Positions 1 to 9,359 of a stretch of DNA of 64,000 nt are shown piece after piece. Numbering within the stretch: position 1 is the first letter of the stretch; each line of letters starts with the position of its first letter. Location of the stretch: positions 42,496-106,495 of the forward strand of contig NZ_NFKA01000010.1 in NCBI RefSeq assembly GCF_002160145.1, in the 5' to 3' direction. This DNA comes from Gemmiger sp. An194. Its GTDB lineage: Bacteria > Bacillota > Clostridia > Oscillospirales > Ruminococcaceae. The position numbers and the translations under genes were made by a program. The notes under the pieces are model-generated. The model was not told the DNA's origin. It saw nothing but the letters and a program-made list of their open reading frames with translations, and did not search any database.

Positions 1-237
1 GCCCTTCAACAGGCCCATGCCGTACATGGTGTACAAAAGCTTGCGGTGAGCGGGCTTGAAGCCGTCGATCTCCGGCAGTGCGCGGGAGACGATGACGCTC
101 ATGGCGTAGGGCATGTAGTTCTTTTCCAGGGTCTCGGTGATGGGGCTCTGGATTACAACGCCCGCGTCCAGGATCTCCACGTTATCGCCCAGCTGGGGCC
201 GGGCGGGGGTGGCGCGTTTGGTCTGTTTTTTTGCCAT
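1..237 (-). CDS. Type IIA DNA topoisomerase subunit A (GyrA/ParC type), N-terminal fragment
   Basis: Only the first 79 residues lie in the window; the gene runs off the left edge. The DNA-breakage/rejoining subunit of type IIA topoisomerases starts this way: after a basic, Pro-rich leader comes ENYMPYAMSVIVSRALPEIDG followed by FKPAHRKLLYTMY, matching the GyrA/ParC N-terminus (usually YAMSVI..RALPD..DGLKPVHRRILYAM). The catalytic tyrosine would lie beyond the edge. The start codon is ATG with a GA-rich upstream stretch, 18 nt after the stop of the subunit B gene, so the two form an operon. No recF or dnaA is nearby, so I favour a ParC-like or second topoisomerase over the main gyrase, but cannot decide. 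Confidence 0.88.
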   Translation of the reverse strand, partial: MAKKQTKRATPARPQLGDNVEILDAGVVIQSPITETLEKNYMPYAMSVIVSRALPEIDGFKPAHRKLLYTMYGMGLLKG

Positions 238-255
238 TGCTCTTCTCTCCTCCCC

Positions 256-2232
256 TTACGAAAGATCCAGGTCGTCCAGGTATTCCACGCCGTGCTGGGC
301 GATGTGCTCCTTACGGCCGGCCAGGTTGTCGCCCAGCAGCAGGTCAAACACGGCGGCGGTGTGCTCCACATCCTCCGGGTTCACCTTGATCAAACGGCGG
401 CTCTCCGGGTTCATGGTGGTGAGCCACATCATTTCCGGGTCGTTCTCACCAAGACCCTTGGAGCGCTGAATGGTATACTTCTCCTTGCCGATGCGGGAAA
501 GGATGTTTGCCTTTTCCGGCTCGGTGTAGGCAAAGTAGGTCTTGTTTTTGGTGTTGATCTCGTACAGCGGGCTTTCGGCAATATACACGTAGCCCTCGTT
601 GATGAGGGTGGGGGTGAGCCGGTAGAGCATGGTCAGGATCAGGGTGCGGATCTGGTAACCGTCCACGTCGGCGTCAGTACAGATGACCACCTTGTTCCAG
701 CGCAGGTTGTCCAGGTTGAAGGTGGCCAGGTCCTTTTTGGCCTTGCCGCCCAGCTCCACGCCGCAGCCCAGCACCTTGATCAGGTCGGTGATAACATCGG
801 ATTTGAAAATGCGGTCATAGTCCGCCTTCAGGCAGTTCAGAATCTTGCCGCGCACCGGCATGATGCCCTGGAACTCGGAGTCCCGGCTGGTCTTGACCGC
901 GCCCATGGCGGAATCGCCCTCCACGATGTACAGCTCGCGGCGGCTCACATCCTTGGTGCGGCAGTCCACGAACTTCTGCACCCGGTTGGCGATGTCGATC
1001 TGACTGGTCATCGTCTTCTTGATGCTCTGGCGGGTCTTTTCCGCATGCTCGCGGCTCTGCTTGTTGATGAGCACCTGCTGGCAGATCTTCTGGGCCTCCT
1101 CCGGGTTCTCCAGGAAGTAGACCTCCAGATTGTGCTTCAGAAACTCGGTCATGGCCTGGGCCACGAACTTGTTGGTGATGGCCTTTTTGGTCTGGTTCTC
1201 GTAACTGGTGCGGGTGGAGAAGGTGCTGGACACATACACCAGGCAGTCCTGTACATCGGCAAAGGTGATCTTGCTCTCGTTCTTTTTGTACAGGCCCTTG
1301 GTCTTTAAAAAGTTATCGATCTGGTTCACAAAGGCGGTGCGCACCGCACGGTCCGGGCTGCCGCCGTGCTCCAGCCAGCTGGAGTTGTGGTAGTATTCCA
1401 GCATCTGCACCTTGTTGGAGAAGCAGAAGGCGGCGCTCATCTTCACCCGGTAGTCCGGCTGGTCCTCCCGGTCCCGGCCGGTGGCGGTGGACTCGCAGTA
1501 GCGGGCGGGGGTGATGTAATCCAGACCCACGGTCTCGTTCACATAATCCTCAATGCCCTTTTCGTAGCGGAACTCGATGGTCTGCTTTTCCGGCCCGGTC
1601 TGGTCCACAAAGACAAGATCCAGGCCCGCGTTGACCACCGCCTGCCGCTTCATGGTGTCGGTGAAATATTCGGTGGGCACGTTCACGTCGGTGAACACCT
1701 GGGTGTCCGGCTTCCAGCGGATGATGCTGCCGGTGCGGCGGCCCTTGAAGGGCTCCTTGATCATCTCGCCCGCGGGCTCGCCCTGCTTGAAGTCCAGATG
1801 ATAGTGGAAACCGTCCCGGTAAATGTCGGCGGTCATCCACTCGCTGGCGTACTGGGTGGCGCACAGGCCCAGACCGTTCAGGCCCAGGGAATACTCGTAG
1901 TTGTCCTCCCCGGCAGAGTACTTGCCGCCGGCGTACATCTCGCAGAACACCAGCTCCCAGTTGTAGCGCTGCTCCTTGGGGTTATAGTCCACCGGGATGC
2001 CCCGGCCAAAATCCTCCACCTGGATGCTGCCGTCCGCAAAGCGGGTGAGCAGGATCTTCTCGCCGTAGCCTTCGCGGGCCTCGTCGATGGAGTTGGAAAG
2101 GATCTCGAAGATGGAATGGGCACAGCCCTCCACGCCGTCCGAGCCAAAGATAACGGCAGGGCGTTTGCGCACCCGGTCCGCGCCCTTCAGGCTGGAAATA
2201 CTGTCGTTGCCATATTCCTGTTTTTTGGCCAA
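256..2232 (-). CDS. Type IIA DNA topoisomerase subunit B (GyrB/ParE type), divergent
   Basis: 658 residues, the usual length of a GyrB/ParE ATPase subunit, which works with the downstream subunit A to pass DNA duplexes through one another. Visible parts: GHKL ATPase region with EILSNSIDEAREG (about residue 45), a DFGRGIPVD box, GLNGLGLCATQYAS, then a TOPRIM domain with EGDSAMGAVK (about 437) and DADVDGYQIRTL (about 517), and the C-terminal QRSKGLGENDPEMMW block. Family members normally read EGDSAGGSAKQGRDR and DADVDGAHIRTL, so this is a divergent paralogue. The start is TTG, not ATG: an AGGAGGT ribosome binding site sits 8 nt upstream and no ATG in frame is as well placed. Whether it is ParE or a second GyrB is open. 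Confidence 0.9.
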   Translation of the reverse strand: MAKKQEYGNDSISSLKGADRVRKRPAVIFGSDGVEGCAHSIFEILSNSIDEAREGYGEKILLTRFADGSIQVEDFGRGIPVDYNPKEQRYNWELVFCEMYAGGKYSAGEDNYEYSLGLNGLGLCATQYASEWMTADIYRDGFHYHLDFKQGEPAGEMIKEPFKGRRTGSIIRWKPDTQVFTDVNVPTEYFTDTMKRQAVVNAGLDLVFVDQTGPEKQTIEFRYEKGIEDYVNETVGLDYITPARYCESTATGRDREDQPDYRVKMSAAFCFSNKVQMLEYYHNSSWLEHGGSPDRAVRTAFVNQIDNFLKTKGLYKKNESKITFADVQDCLVYVSSTFSTRTSYENQTKKAITNKFVAQAMTEFLKHNLEVYFLENPEEAQKICQQVLINKQSREHAEKTRQSIKKTMTSQIDIANRVQKFVDCRTKDVSRRELYIVEGDSAMGAVKTSRDSEFQGIMPVRGKILNCLKADYDRIFKSDVITDLIKVLGCGVELGGKAKKDLATFNLDNLRWNKVVICTDADVDGYQIRTLILTMLYRLTPTLINEGYVYIAESPLYEINTKNKTYFAYTEPEKANILSRIGKEKYTIQRSKGLGENDPEMMWLTTMNPESRRLIKVNPEDVEHTAAVFDLLLGDNLAGRKEHIAQHGVEYLDDLDLS

Positions 2233-2351
2233 CCTGTTCTACCTCCTGTTGGTTTTGGGGGCTTCTTTCCCCCGTTTTCCCCCTCTGTCTGCGCCAGGGC
2301 AGGCCCTTGTGCGCCGGGGATTTTCTCACGTTCTTGAATGCATACCATATT

Positions 2352-2381
2352 ATTTAACCACGCCCCGGCGGAAAATGTCAA
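2352..2381 (-). promoter_or_regulatory. Sigma-A promoter for the topoisomerase pair
   Basis: On the minus strand TTGACA (2376-2381) is followed after 18 nt by TTAAAT (2352-2357), giving a leader of roughly 110 nt before the TTG start at 2232. The -35 is a perfect match and the -10 is weak. The rest of the gap between 2248 and 2606 holds only the terminator at 2536-2585. Confidence 0.6.
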
Positions 2382-2535
2382 GGCGCGCAGGGTGCGGCGG
2401 GGCGCTCTGCCGGGCCGTTTGCGGGCCATCGGGTGGCGTTTTTCGAACTTTTCGGCCCTGCTTTTTCGGTTCTTGTCTGGGCGTTCCTCACCGATTGTTA
2501 CCAGCCCGGCGCCCCACTGAACCTCTTCCACAGCG

Positions 2536-2585
2536 AAAAAAGGCCTTCCGCACTGCGGCCTGCAATGCGGAAGGTCTTTTTGTTT
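2536..2585 (-). terminator. Intrinsic terminator of the rnj-to-ftsH gene series
   Basis: Inverted repeat AAAGGCCTTCCGCA / TGCGGAAGGTCTTT around a short loop, with TTTTTT on the minus-strand exit side. It lies just downstream of the zinc-ribbon protein that ends at 2607. Confidence 0.85.
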
Positions 2586-2606
2586 TGTGATGATTCAGCG
2601 CCCAAA

Positions 2607-3608
2607 TCAGGCCAGCAGGAAGCCAATCAGGGCCACGATGGCACACAGCACGGCGGTGATGGGCGGGGCCCAGCGAATGATCTTTTCCGCGATCACATCC
2701 CGGGGGTCCATCTCCTCGTCCCCGTATTCCTCGTAGTCGTCCTGGTAGTCCTCCTCATAGCCGCCCTCATCCTCATAGGCATCCTGTTCACGGAAGCCCA
2801 GACGGGAAGCGGCATAGCGGCTGCGGCCCCGGTCATCGGCCAGGGTCATGTCCGAGTCATCCTCCTCGTCGGGATGCAGCGGAGGCACATCGTAGCTGGG
2901 GTCCGGCTGATTGCGCAGCGGGGGCACCGCGCGGGTGGGCTCCTCCGGGCGAACCGGGGGTACCATGCGGGTGGGCTGTTCATCCGCCGCGGGCTGCTGG
3001 GCGGTCTGCGCCGCCTGCAGCATGCTGGACAGGGTGTTCTGCAGCAGGATGCGGTCGGAGCCGCACTCGCTGCACCACACGCCGCTCTCCTCACGGGGAT
3101 GGAAGGCACCGCAGGCGCAGTACCAGCCCTGGTCCAGCACCTGGGGCACAAACTGCAGCCCCTCCTTGCCGGTGCGCTCGCTCAGCTTTCTGGCCAGGTC
3201 CTCCGGCAGCTTTTTGGGCGCGGGCAGGCGGGTGCGCACATAGCCGGTCAGATCCAGCGCGTTGCCGTCGGCCAGATAAGCCCGGAGCAGGTCCACCTCA
3301 ACACTGCCCACCGGGGCCTGGCTGATGTAGACCGCATCGTCCGAGCCGAAGACCTGACCGCCCGCAGCGTTCAGGCCCTGGTACTCAAACCGGTCCTGGC
3401 AGACCACGGTACCGGTGCGGTCCTTGCACTTGAACTCCACCAGCAGGCCGGTGACCGGCTGGCTGGAAATGTTTTTAAAGGACAGGCAGACCGCGATGTC
3501 GCCGCTCTGGTCGCCCTTCAGCAGCTCCACCTTCACAAACTGGATGGGGCTGCCCTTGGTGTAATAGTTGGCGCGGGATTGGGCCAAAAGGTCGAAATTC
3601 TCTTCCAT
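2607..3608 (-). CDS. Uncharacterised zinc-ribbon protein with C-terminal membrane anchor
   Basis: 333 residues, function unknown. The N-terminal 170 residues look like a beta-rich domain (VKVELLKGDQSGDIAVCLSFKN and similar). A likely zinc ribbon follows near residues 190-212 with CACG and CSEC pairs. Next is a long acidic, Pro/Glu/Tyr-rich linker, and a single hydrophobic segment at the very C-terminus (WAPPITAVLCAIVALIGFLLA), which suggests a tail-anchored protein with its body in the cytoplasm. It starts with ATG behind AAAGGAG and follows ftsH by 21 nt, so it is the last gene of that operon. Similar ribbon plus acidic linker plus tail-anchor proteins are common hypothetical proteins in Clostridia. 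I do not recognise a named family. Confidence 0.8.
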   Translation of the reverse strand: MEENFDLLAQSRANYYTKGSPIQFVKVELLKGDQSGDIAVCLSFKNISSQPVTGLLVEFKCKDRTGTVVCQDRFEYQGLNAAGGQVFGSDDAVYISQAPVGSVEVDLLRAYLADGNALDLTGYVRTRLPAPKKLPEDLARKLSERTGKEGLQFVPQVLDQGWYCACGAFHPREESGVWCSECGSDRILLQNTLSSMLQAAQTAQQPAADEQPTRMVPPVRPEEPTRAVPPLRNQPDPSYDVPPLHPDEEDDSDMTLADDRGRSRYAASRLGFREQDAYEDEGGYEEDYQDDYEEYGDEEMDPRDVIAEKIIRWAPPITAVLCAIVALIGFLLA

Positions 3609-3629
3609 AAGAGCGTTACTCCTTTCCTG

Positions 3630-5807
3630 TTACAGGGAGCCCTCGGGCTTTTCGCCCTGGTCCGGCTGCTCCGGCAGAGGCTCGGCAGTCTCGGCGGTCT
3701 CGGCAGGCTGAGCGGGTTCGGCGGGTTCCGCAGGCTCAGCAGCCTGGGCAGGTTGAGCGGGCTGTGCCGGCTCAGCGGGTGCTGCGGCCGGGGCGGGCTG
3801 CTCGGCTTCGGGCAGGGTGCCGCCCTCCATCAGGGTCTTGAACTCCTCGCCGGACAGCTTCTCCCGTTTGATCAGCTCGGCGGCCACCACATGCAGCTTA
3901 TCCATGTTGTCGCTCAGGATGCGGCGGGCTCTCTCGTAGGCTTCGTCCACGATGTCCCGGATCTCGCTGTCAATCTCAGCAGCGATGGAATCGGAATAAC
4001 CCTTGCCCTGGCTGAAATCACGGCCCAAGAAGGTCTCCTCCGGGTCGGAGCCATACACCACAGGGCCCAGCCGCTCGGAGAAGCCGTAGCGGGTGACCAT
4101 GCTGCGGGCGGTCTGGGTGGCGCGCTCCAGGTCGTTGGAAGCGCCGGTGGAGATATCCTCCAGCACCAGGCTCTCGGCCACGCGGCCGCCCAGCAGGCTC
4201 ACGATGCGCTCCTGCATGGCGGTCTTGGTCACGTAGCTGGCGTCCTTGTCGGGCAGGTACATGGTGTAGCCGCCCGCCTGGCCGCGGGGGATGATGCTGA
4301 TCTGATGCACCGGGTCGTTGGTGGGGCAGAACCAGCTGGTGATCGCGTGGCCCGCCTCGTGGTACGCGGTGAGCTTCTTCTCCTTCTCGGTGACCACACG
4401 GCTCTTCTTCTCGGGGCCGGCCACCACCTTGATGGAGGCTTCCTCGATCTCCTTTTCCGTGATGGCCTTCTTGCCCCGGCGGGCAGCCAGCAGAGCCGCC
4501 TCGTTCACCAGGTTTTCCAGGTCCGCACCGGCGAAACCGGCGGTGGACTGGGCAATGGTCTTCAGGTTCACATCGGGAGCCAGAGGCTTCTTGCGGGTGT
4601 GTACCCGCAGGATCTCCTCACGGCCCTTCACATCCGGCAGGCCCACGTAGACCTGACGGTCGAACCGGCCGGGGCGCAGCAGGGCGTGGTCCAGGATGTC
4701 GGCCCGGTTGGTGGCCGCGATGACGATGACGCCCTCGTTGGCGCCGAAGCCGTCCATCTCCACCAGCATCTGGTTCAGGGTCTGCTCGCGCTCGTCGTGA
4801 CCGCCGCCCAGACCGGTGCCGCGCTGGCGGCCCACTGCGTCGATCTCATCGATGAAGATGATGCTGGGCGCGGTCTTCTTGGCCTTGTCGAACAGGTCGC
4901 GCACACGGGAGGCACCCACGCCCACATACATCTCCACGAAATCGGAGCCGGAGATGGAGTAGAAGGGCACGCCTGCCTCGCCTGCGCAGGCGCGGGCCAG
5001 CAGGGTCTTACCGGTACCCGGAGGGCCCACCAGCAGCACGCCGTGGGGAATGCGGGCACCCAGGCTGTTGAACTGGCTGGGGTTTTTGAGGAACTGCACG
5101 ATCTCTTCCAGCTCGGCCTTTTCCTCATCCGCACCGGCCACATCCGCAAAGGTGGTCTTGCGCTTGTCGTCGTTCTGGTCCTTCACCTTGGCACGGCCCA
5201 CATTCATGATGTTGCCGCCCTGGTTGCCCTTGAACATCACGTAGAAAATGAAGATCATGCTGCCCACCATGACCACCATCATCATGATGTCCCAGATGGG
5301 CACGCTGCTCTTCACCGGGGTGTAGTCCTGATACATGGGCGCGTCCGAATGGGCCTCGTTGTAGGCCTGGACGTAGGGCTGCACCTCTTCGTAGAAAATG
5401 CTGAAATAGGGCACGCGGTATTCCACCTGCCAGATGCCCTCACCGCTGGGCAGCTGATCCACGGTCTCCTTTGCGCCGGTAGCGCTCTGGCTCTGGCTGC
5501 GGATCAGATCAAACATGCCGCCCTGGGCCAGCTGGCCGCGGGTGCCGGACTGCTTGCCGGTATCCACCGCGTTAGAAGGCAGCTCCACGCTGCCCTCTAC
5601 TAGTGCCAGCTTGATGTCGCCGGTGTTCAGGTCCATCTCGAAACCGACCACCTGCTGGGACTGGAAGTAGCTGAGCACCCGGGAGTAGCTCATGGTAGTG
5701 GTGGAGGTGTTCATCAGGCTCCACAGATTCAGAGCCAACACGCTCAGCGCCAGCAGCACGACGATGATCATGCCGTTGAATTTTGGTTTACGCTGCAAAG
5801 ACTTCAT
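3630..5807 (-). CDS. ftsH: ATP-dependent zinc metalloprotease FtsH
   Basis: 725 residues. Membrane-bound AAA+ protease that degrades misfolded membrane proteins and short-lived regulators. The order is typical: membrane segment at about 14-32, extracytoplasmic domain, second membrane segment at about 172-195, AAA+ module with Walker A GPPGTGKT (about 262), [13 protein letters not shown] and the second region of homology, then the zinc site HEAGH (about 484) with the distal acidic ligand. The C-terminus carries a low-complexity Pro/Ala/Glu tail built on AEPAEPA-like units, longer than usual. The start is constrained: an in-frame TAG lies two codons upstream, and AGGAG abuts the ATG directly, an unusually short spacing. 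It follows hpt by 62 nt, the classic tilS-hpt-ftsH order. Confidence 0.97.
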   Translation of the reverse strand: MKSLQRKPKFNGMIIVVLLALSVLALNLWSLMNTSTTTMSYSRVLSYFQSQQVVGFEMDLNTGDIKLALVEGSVELPSNAVDTGKQSGTRGQLAQGGMFDLIRSQSQSATGAKETVDQLPSGEGIWQVEYRVPYFSIFYEEVQPYVQAYNEAHSDAPMYQDYTPVKSSVPIWDIMMMVVMVGSMIFIFYVMFKGNQGGNIMNVGRAKVKDQNDDKRKTTFADVAGADEEKAELEEIVQFLKNPSQFNSLGARIPHGVLLVGPPGTGKTLLARACAGEAGVPFYSISGSDFVEMYVGVGASRVRDLFDKAKKTAPSIIFIDEIDAVGRQRGTGLGGGHDEREQTLNQMLVEMDGFGANEGVIVIAATNRADILDHALLRPGRFDRQVYVGLPDVKGREEILRVHTRKKPLAPDVNLKTIAQSTAGFAGADLENLVNEAALLAARRGKKAITEKEIEEASIKVVAGPEKKSRVVTEKEKKLTAYHEAGHAITSWFCPTNDPVHQISIIPRGQAGGYTMYLPDKDASYVTKTAMQERIVSLLGGRVAESLVLEDISTGASNDLERATQTARSMVTRYGFSERLGPVVYGSDPEETFLGRDFSQGKGYSDSIAAEIDSEIRDIVDEAYERARRILSDNMDKLHVVAAELIKREKLSGEEFKTLMEGGTLPEAEQPAPAAAPAEPAQPAQPAQAAEPAEPAEPAQPAETAETAEPLPEQPDQGEKPEGSL

Positions 5808-5869
5808 CTCCTATTCCGCACGGGAGCCCGGCCGCGGTTCGGCCGTTGCTTCGCGCCCCCGTGCGCATG

Positions 5870-6415
5870 TTATTTGGTGTACACTTCGGGCTTGAGAATG
5901 CCCACGTAGGGCAGGTTGCGGTACTGCTCGTCGTAGTCCAGGCCATAGCCCACCACGAACTCGTCCGGCACCTCGTAGCCCACGTAGTCCGCCTGCAGGT
6001 CAACCTTGCGGCGGCTGGGCTTATCCAGCAGGGTGGCAATGCGGATGCTGGCGGGGTTGCGGCCCTCCAGCAGGGTCTTCAGATAGCTCAGGGTCATGCC
6101 GGAGTCCAGAATGTCCTCCACGATCAGGATGTCCTTGCCGGACAGGTCCTGATCCAGGTCCTTCACGATCTTCACCACGCCGCTGGTCTTCACGCCGCTG
6201 CCGTAGGAGGAAACGACCATGAAGTCGATGGCGCAGGGCAGATCGATGCAGCGCATCAGGTCGGCCAGGTAGACCACGGCGCCCTTCAGCACGGTGACCA
6301 GCAGCAGGTTCTTGCCCTGGTAGTCCTTGGTGATCTGGGCGCCCATCTCGGCGCACTTGGCCTTCAGCTGCTCTTCGGTGAGTAATACCTGCAGGATATC
6401 GTTGCTCTGACTCAT
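5870..6415 (-). CDS. hpt: Hypoxanthine phosphoribosyltransferase
   Basis: 181 residues, the normal length. Transfers phosphoribose from PRPP to hypoxanthine or guanine in purine salvage in the cytoplasm. The PRPP-binding loop is [11 protein letters not shown] (about residue 100). Other family blocks are [14 protein letters not shown], the flexible-loop region with SSYGSG, and the C-terminal [18 protein letters not shown], which binds the base. It begins 6 nt after tilS and is followed by ftsH. In Bacillus-like genomes these three are neighbours. Confidence 0.96.
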   Translation of the reverse strand: MSQSNDILQVLLTEEQLKAKCAEMGAQITKDYQGKNLLLVTVLKGAVVYLADLMRCIDLPCAIDFMVVSSYGSGVKTSGVVKIVKDLDQDLSGKDILIVEDILDSGMTLSYLKTLLEGRNPASIRIATLLDKPSRRKVDLQADYVGYEVPDEFVVGYGLDYDEQYRNLPYVGILKPEVYTK

Positions 6416-6421
6416 TGTTAT

Positions 6422-7807
6422 TCACTGCTCCTTGTTGGTTGGTTCCAGCGGGCGGATCACCAGGATACGGCTGGTGGCGCTTGTGGGGGCAAACCCCTGG
6501 GCCACTCCGCCGCCCCACAGCCAGATCACCTGACTGCCCTGGGCCAGAAGGGGCACCAGCGCACGCTGTGCACCGGGAATTCCCGCCTCGTTGAAGTATT
6601 TTTTCAAACTTTTGCTCCCGCTGCGCCCCTCCGGCCGGAACCAGTCGCCCGGCTGGCGGGTACGCAGAGACAAACTACTCCTTATTCTATCATAATCCAC
6701 ACAATTGGTTAAGCCTTTTTTCCGGCCCCCGGCAAATTTTTTGATTTGTTCACAATCTTCGCCTTCCACCAGCTCCAGCCGCAGCCGGTAGCCGCCGGGC
6801 AGCCGGTATTCCCCCGGCTCGGCGGGCTGCGGAGCAGCAGGCTCTTCTTCGCAGCTCTGCGCCCAGCGCAGCACCCCGGCGCACCGCTCAACGCGCACGC
6901 CGCCCGCCAGCTGGGCCGCACGGCTTTCCCCCGCGATCAATGCCTCCAGCTTGGGCAGATCCGCCTGGCGCAGGGTCGTTTTCTCCTCCACCAGACAGCG
7001 CAGCGCCTCAGCCCGGAGCACCGGGTCCGCCTTTTGCAGCACCGAAACGCTCCAGCCGTCGCCGCAGCGGGCCGTTTGCAGCAAGTGTTCCCCCTGGCGG
7101 CGAAAATATTGCAGCCAGCCCTGGGCCCGGCGGCAATATTCCCCCAAAGCCCGCTGGGCCTCCGGGTTGATCTGCTCCAGCTGGGGCAGCACCTGATTGC
7201 GCAGCCGGTTGCGGGCGTATTCGTCGCTTTCGTTGGTCTCATCCAGCACGAAGGGGGTGCCGGTGGCCCGGCAATAGGCCTCGGTGGCCTTACGGGGCAG
7301 TTCCAGAAGCGGCCGGATGAAGGGCCCCCGCACCGGCGGGATGCCCGCCGCGCCCGCCAGCCCGGTACCCCGTGCCAGCCGGAACAGCAGCGTTTCCGCC
7401 TGATCGGTGAGGGTGTGGGCGGTGGCGATCTTCACCGCCGGGTCTTTTTTCCGCAGCTGCTCAAAGAAGTCGTAGCGCAGCTGCCTTGCCCATTCCTCGC
7501 TGCGCCGCTCGGTCTGCCGCCCGGCACGGTGGCAGTGCAGCTTCACGCCTTCTTTTGCACAGAATTCCGCCACAAAGGCCTCGTCCGCATCCGCCGCCTC
7601 CCGCAGGCCGTGGTTCACATGGGCTGCTTCCAGCGTGATGCCCAGCTCCCGGCCCCGGCGCAGGAAAAAGCGCAGCAGGGCCATGGAATCCGCCCCGCCG
7701 GATACCGCCGCAATCACCCGGTCGCCGGGCTGCAGCAGGTTCTGGCTTCGGATGCTCTCCAGCGCCTGCTCCTCAAAGGCCGCGGCGCTCATCGGCTCAT
7801 CCCGCAT
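6422..7807 (-). CDS. tilS: tRNA(Ile)-lysidine synthetase
   Basis: 461 residues. Converts the wobble cytidine of the CAU-anticodon isoleucine tRNA to lysidine, using ATP and lysine. It is an essential decoding step. The PP-loop signature AVSGGADSMALLRF sits at about residues 33-46. It is followed by HVNHGLR, TAHTLTDQAETLLFRLARGTGL and RPLL, the standard N-type ATP pyrophosphatase blocks. The C-terminal part carries RTRQPGDWFRPEGRSGSKSLKKYF, a motif of the TilS C-terminal domain. The first ATG (7807) overlaps the dnaB stop by 11 nt without a clear ribosome binding site; ATG at codon 6 is an alternative. Translational coupling to dnaB is likely. Confidence 0.96.
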   Translation of the reverse strand: MRDEPMSAAAFEEQALESIRSQNLLQPGDRVIAAVSGGADSMALLRFFLRRGRELGITLEAAHVNHGLREAADADEAFVAEFCAKEGVKLHCHRAGRQTERRSEEWARQLRYDFFEQLRKKDPAVKIATAHTLTDQAETLLFRLARGTGLAGAAGIPPVRGPFIRPLLELPRKATEAYCRATGTPFVLDETNESDEYARNRLRNQVLPQLEQINPEAQRALGEYCRRAQGWLQYFRRQGEHLLQTARCGDGWSVSVLQKADPVLRAEALRCLVEEKTTLRQADLPKLEALIAGESRAAQLAGGVRVERCAGVLRWAQSCEEEPAAPQPAEPGEYRLPGGYRLRLELVEGEDCEQIKKFAGGRKKGLTNCVDYDRIRSSLSLRTRQPGDWFRPEGRSGSKSLKKYFNEAGIPGAQRALVPLLAQGSQVIWLWGGGVAQGFAPTSATSRILVIRPLEPTNKEQ

Positions 7808-9194
7808 GGTTGTAGTCCACGTTCACGAAGCGGGTGTGCGCGCCGTCCCAGCCCAGGTCCACCTTGCCGGTCTCACCGTGACGGTTCTTGGCGATGATGC
7901 ACTCGGCGGTGCTGGAATCGCTCTCCTCCAGACTCTCGCCGCTCATGGAGGTGTAGTAGCCCTCGCGGTACAAAAAGAGCACGATGTCGGCGTCCTGCTC
8001 GATGGAGCCGGAGTCACGCAGGTCGGACAGCTGGGGCCGGTGGTCGGACCGGCCGCTGCTCTTTTCCGCCGCACGGGACAGCTGGGACAGGGCGATGACC
8101 GGCACGTTCAGCTCCTTCGCCATGATCTTCAGGTTTCGGGTGATATCGCTGATCTCCTGCACCCGGTTCTCGGTGCGCTTGCCGCTGGTCATCAGCTGTA
8201 AGTAGTCGATGACCACCAGGCCGATGGGGGTCTTCTCCGGGTCCTGGTTGATCTTGCGGATCTTGGCCTTCACCTCGGGTATGGTGATGCCGGAGGTGTC
8301 GTCCATGAAGATGGGCACATCGTGCAGCACGTCCATGGCGTGGGCCAGGTCATCCCAGTCGTTGCCGCTCAGCGCGCCGGAGCGGAAGGAGTGGCTGTCC
8401 ACACCGGCCTCGGCGGAGAGGATACGGTTGGTCAGCTGCTCCTTGCTCATCTCCAGACTGAAGATGGCCACCGGGATGTGGCTCTTTTTGGCCACGTTGG
8501 TGGCGATGTTCAGCGCGAAGCTGGTCTTGCCCATACCGGGGCGGGCGGCCAGAATGATCAGGTCGGACCGGCCCAGACCGGTGAGAATGGAATCCAGATA
8601 GGTAAAGCCGGTGGGAATACCGGCATATTTGTCCTTGTTGGGGCCCGCAATCTTCTGCAGGGTGGCCATGGTCTCCAGGAACGCGTCGGACAGCTTGGTC
8701 AGCTCCTCCCGCTTCTGGTTGGAGCGGATGTCGGTCAGGCGCTGCTCCACGCTCTCCAGCAGCATATCCGCGTCCGGCTGGGCGCTGGACTGCTTGAGGA
8801 TGTTCTGGGCCAGCTGCATCACCTGGCGGGTGAGGTATTTCTCCTCCACGATGCGGGCGTAGGCGGAGAAGTTGCTGATGGAGGGCACCACCTCGCCCAG
8901 ACGGGCGATGTAGACCTTGGCGGCCTCCATGCTCTCGAACACGCCGGTGGAGGCCACCGCGTCGATCAGGGTCACCGCGTCCAGCTGCTCGGTGCCGGAA
9001 TACAGCTCCACCATCTGGCTGAAGATCTCGGCGTTCTGGCGGGAGTAGAACATCTCCGGCTTGAGGGTATTGATCAGCGCGGGCATCACCCGCTCGCTGT
9101 CCAGCAGGGCGGCGCCCAGCACCGACTGCTCCGCCTCCATATTATACGGCTCGGCCAGGTTCATGCTGTCCAGCTCAAAATTTGTATCCTGCAT
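7797..9194 (-). CDS. dnaB: Replicative DNA helicase DnaB
   Basis: 465 residues, full length. Hexameric helicase that unwinds DNA at the fork. The N-terminal domain has the usual AEQSVLGAALLDSERV. The RecA-like motor has Walker A ARPGMGKTSFALN (about residue 218) and Walker B (GLVVIDYLQLM), then VIALSQLSR and SDLRDSGSIEQDADIV near the C-terminus. No intein is inserted in the P-loop, a frequent site for one in this gene. It lies in the conserved gdpP-rplI-dnaB order, 165 nt after rplI, with a strong hairpin in that gap. Its end overlaps the start of tilS. Confidence 0.97.
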   Translation of the reverse strand: MQDTNFELDSMNLAEPYNMEAEQSVLGAALLDSERVMPALINTLKPEMFYSRQNAEIFSQMVELYSGTEQLDAVTLIDAVASTGVFESMEAAKVYIARLGEVVPSISNFSAYARIVEEKYLTRQVMQLAQNILKQSSAQPDADMLLESVEQRLTDIRSNQKREELTKLSDAFLETMATLQKIAGPNKDKYAGIPTGFTYLDSILTGLGRSDLIILAARPGMGKTSFALNIATNVAKKSHIPVAIFSLEMSKEQLTNRILSAEAGVDSHSFRSGALSGNDWDDLAHAMDVLHDVPIFMDDTSGITIPEVKAKIRKINQDPEKTPIGLVVIDYLQLMTSGKRTENRVQEISDITRNLKIMAKELNVPVIALSQLSRAAEKSSGRSDHRPQLSDLRDSGSIEQDADIVLFLYREGYYTSMSGESLEESDSSTAECIIAKNRHGETGKVDLGWDGAHTRFVNVDYNHAG

Positions 9195-9287
9195 CAGGCA
9201 TCGTTCCCTTTCGCTACGGTTGGTTTTTCAGGCAAAAGCGCATCGCTTCGAACCGGGCGAAGCGTGCGTTTCTGCTTTCAGCAAGCA

Positions 9288-9345
9288 GCGCCCAGCGGGC
9301 GCAGCCTTCGGGGCCATTCTTCCCCATGGCCGCCCCACTGGGCGC
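9288..9345 (-). other. Hairpin in the rplI-dnaB spacer
   Basis: GCGCCCAG at 9288-9295 pairs with CTGGGCGC at 9338-9345, with further partial pairing inside (GGGCGG/CCGCCC-like and GGGGCCA/TGGCC segments). There is no U-tract on the minus-strand exit side, so it is not a standard terminator. It could be an RNA processing site or a block that tunes dnaB expression relative to rplI. Confidence 0.5.
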
Positions 9346-9359
9346 AGCAGTTCCGTTTT

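Noticed and set aside
2433..5603. Open frame of over 1000 codons on the plus strand
   Set aside because: Antisense to the zinc-ribbon gene and ftsH. Its translation is His/Leu/Gly/Val-rich shadow text of GC-rich codons and has no family motif. The same holds for long antisense frames at 8322-11633 and 21441-24647.
7797..9194. Intein or frameshift in dnaB
   Set aside because: The P-loop region is continuous and the protein has normal length.
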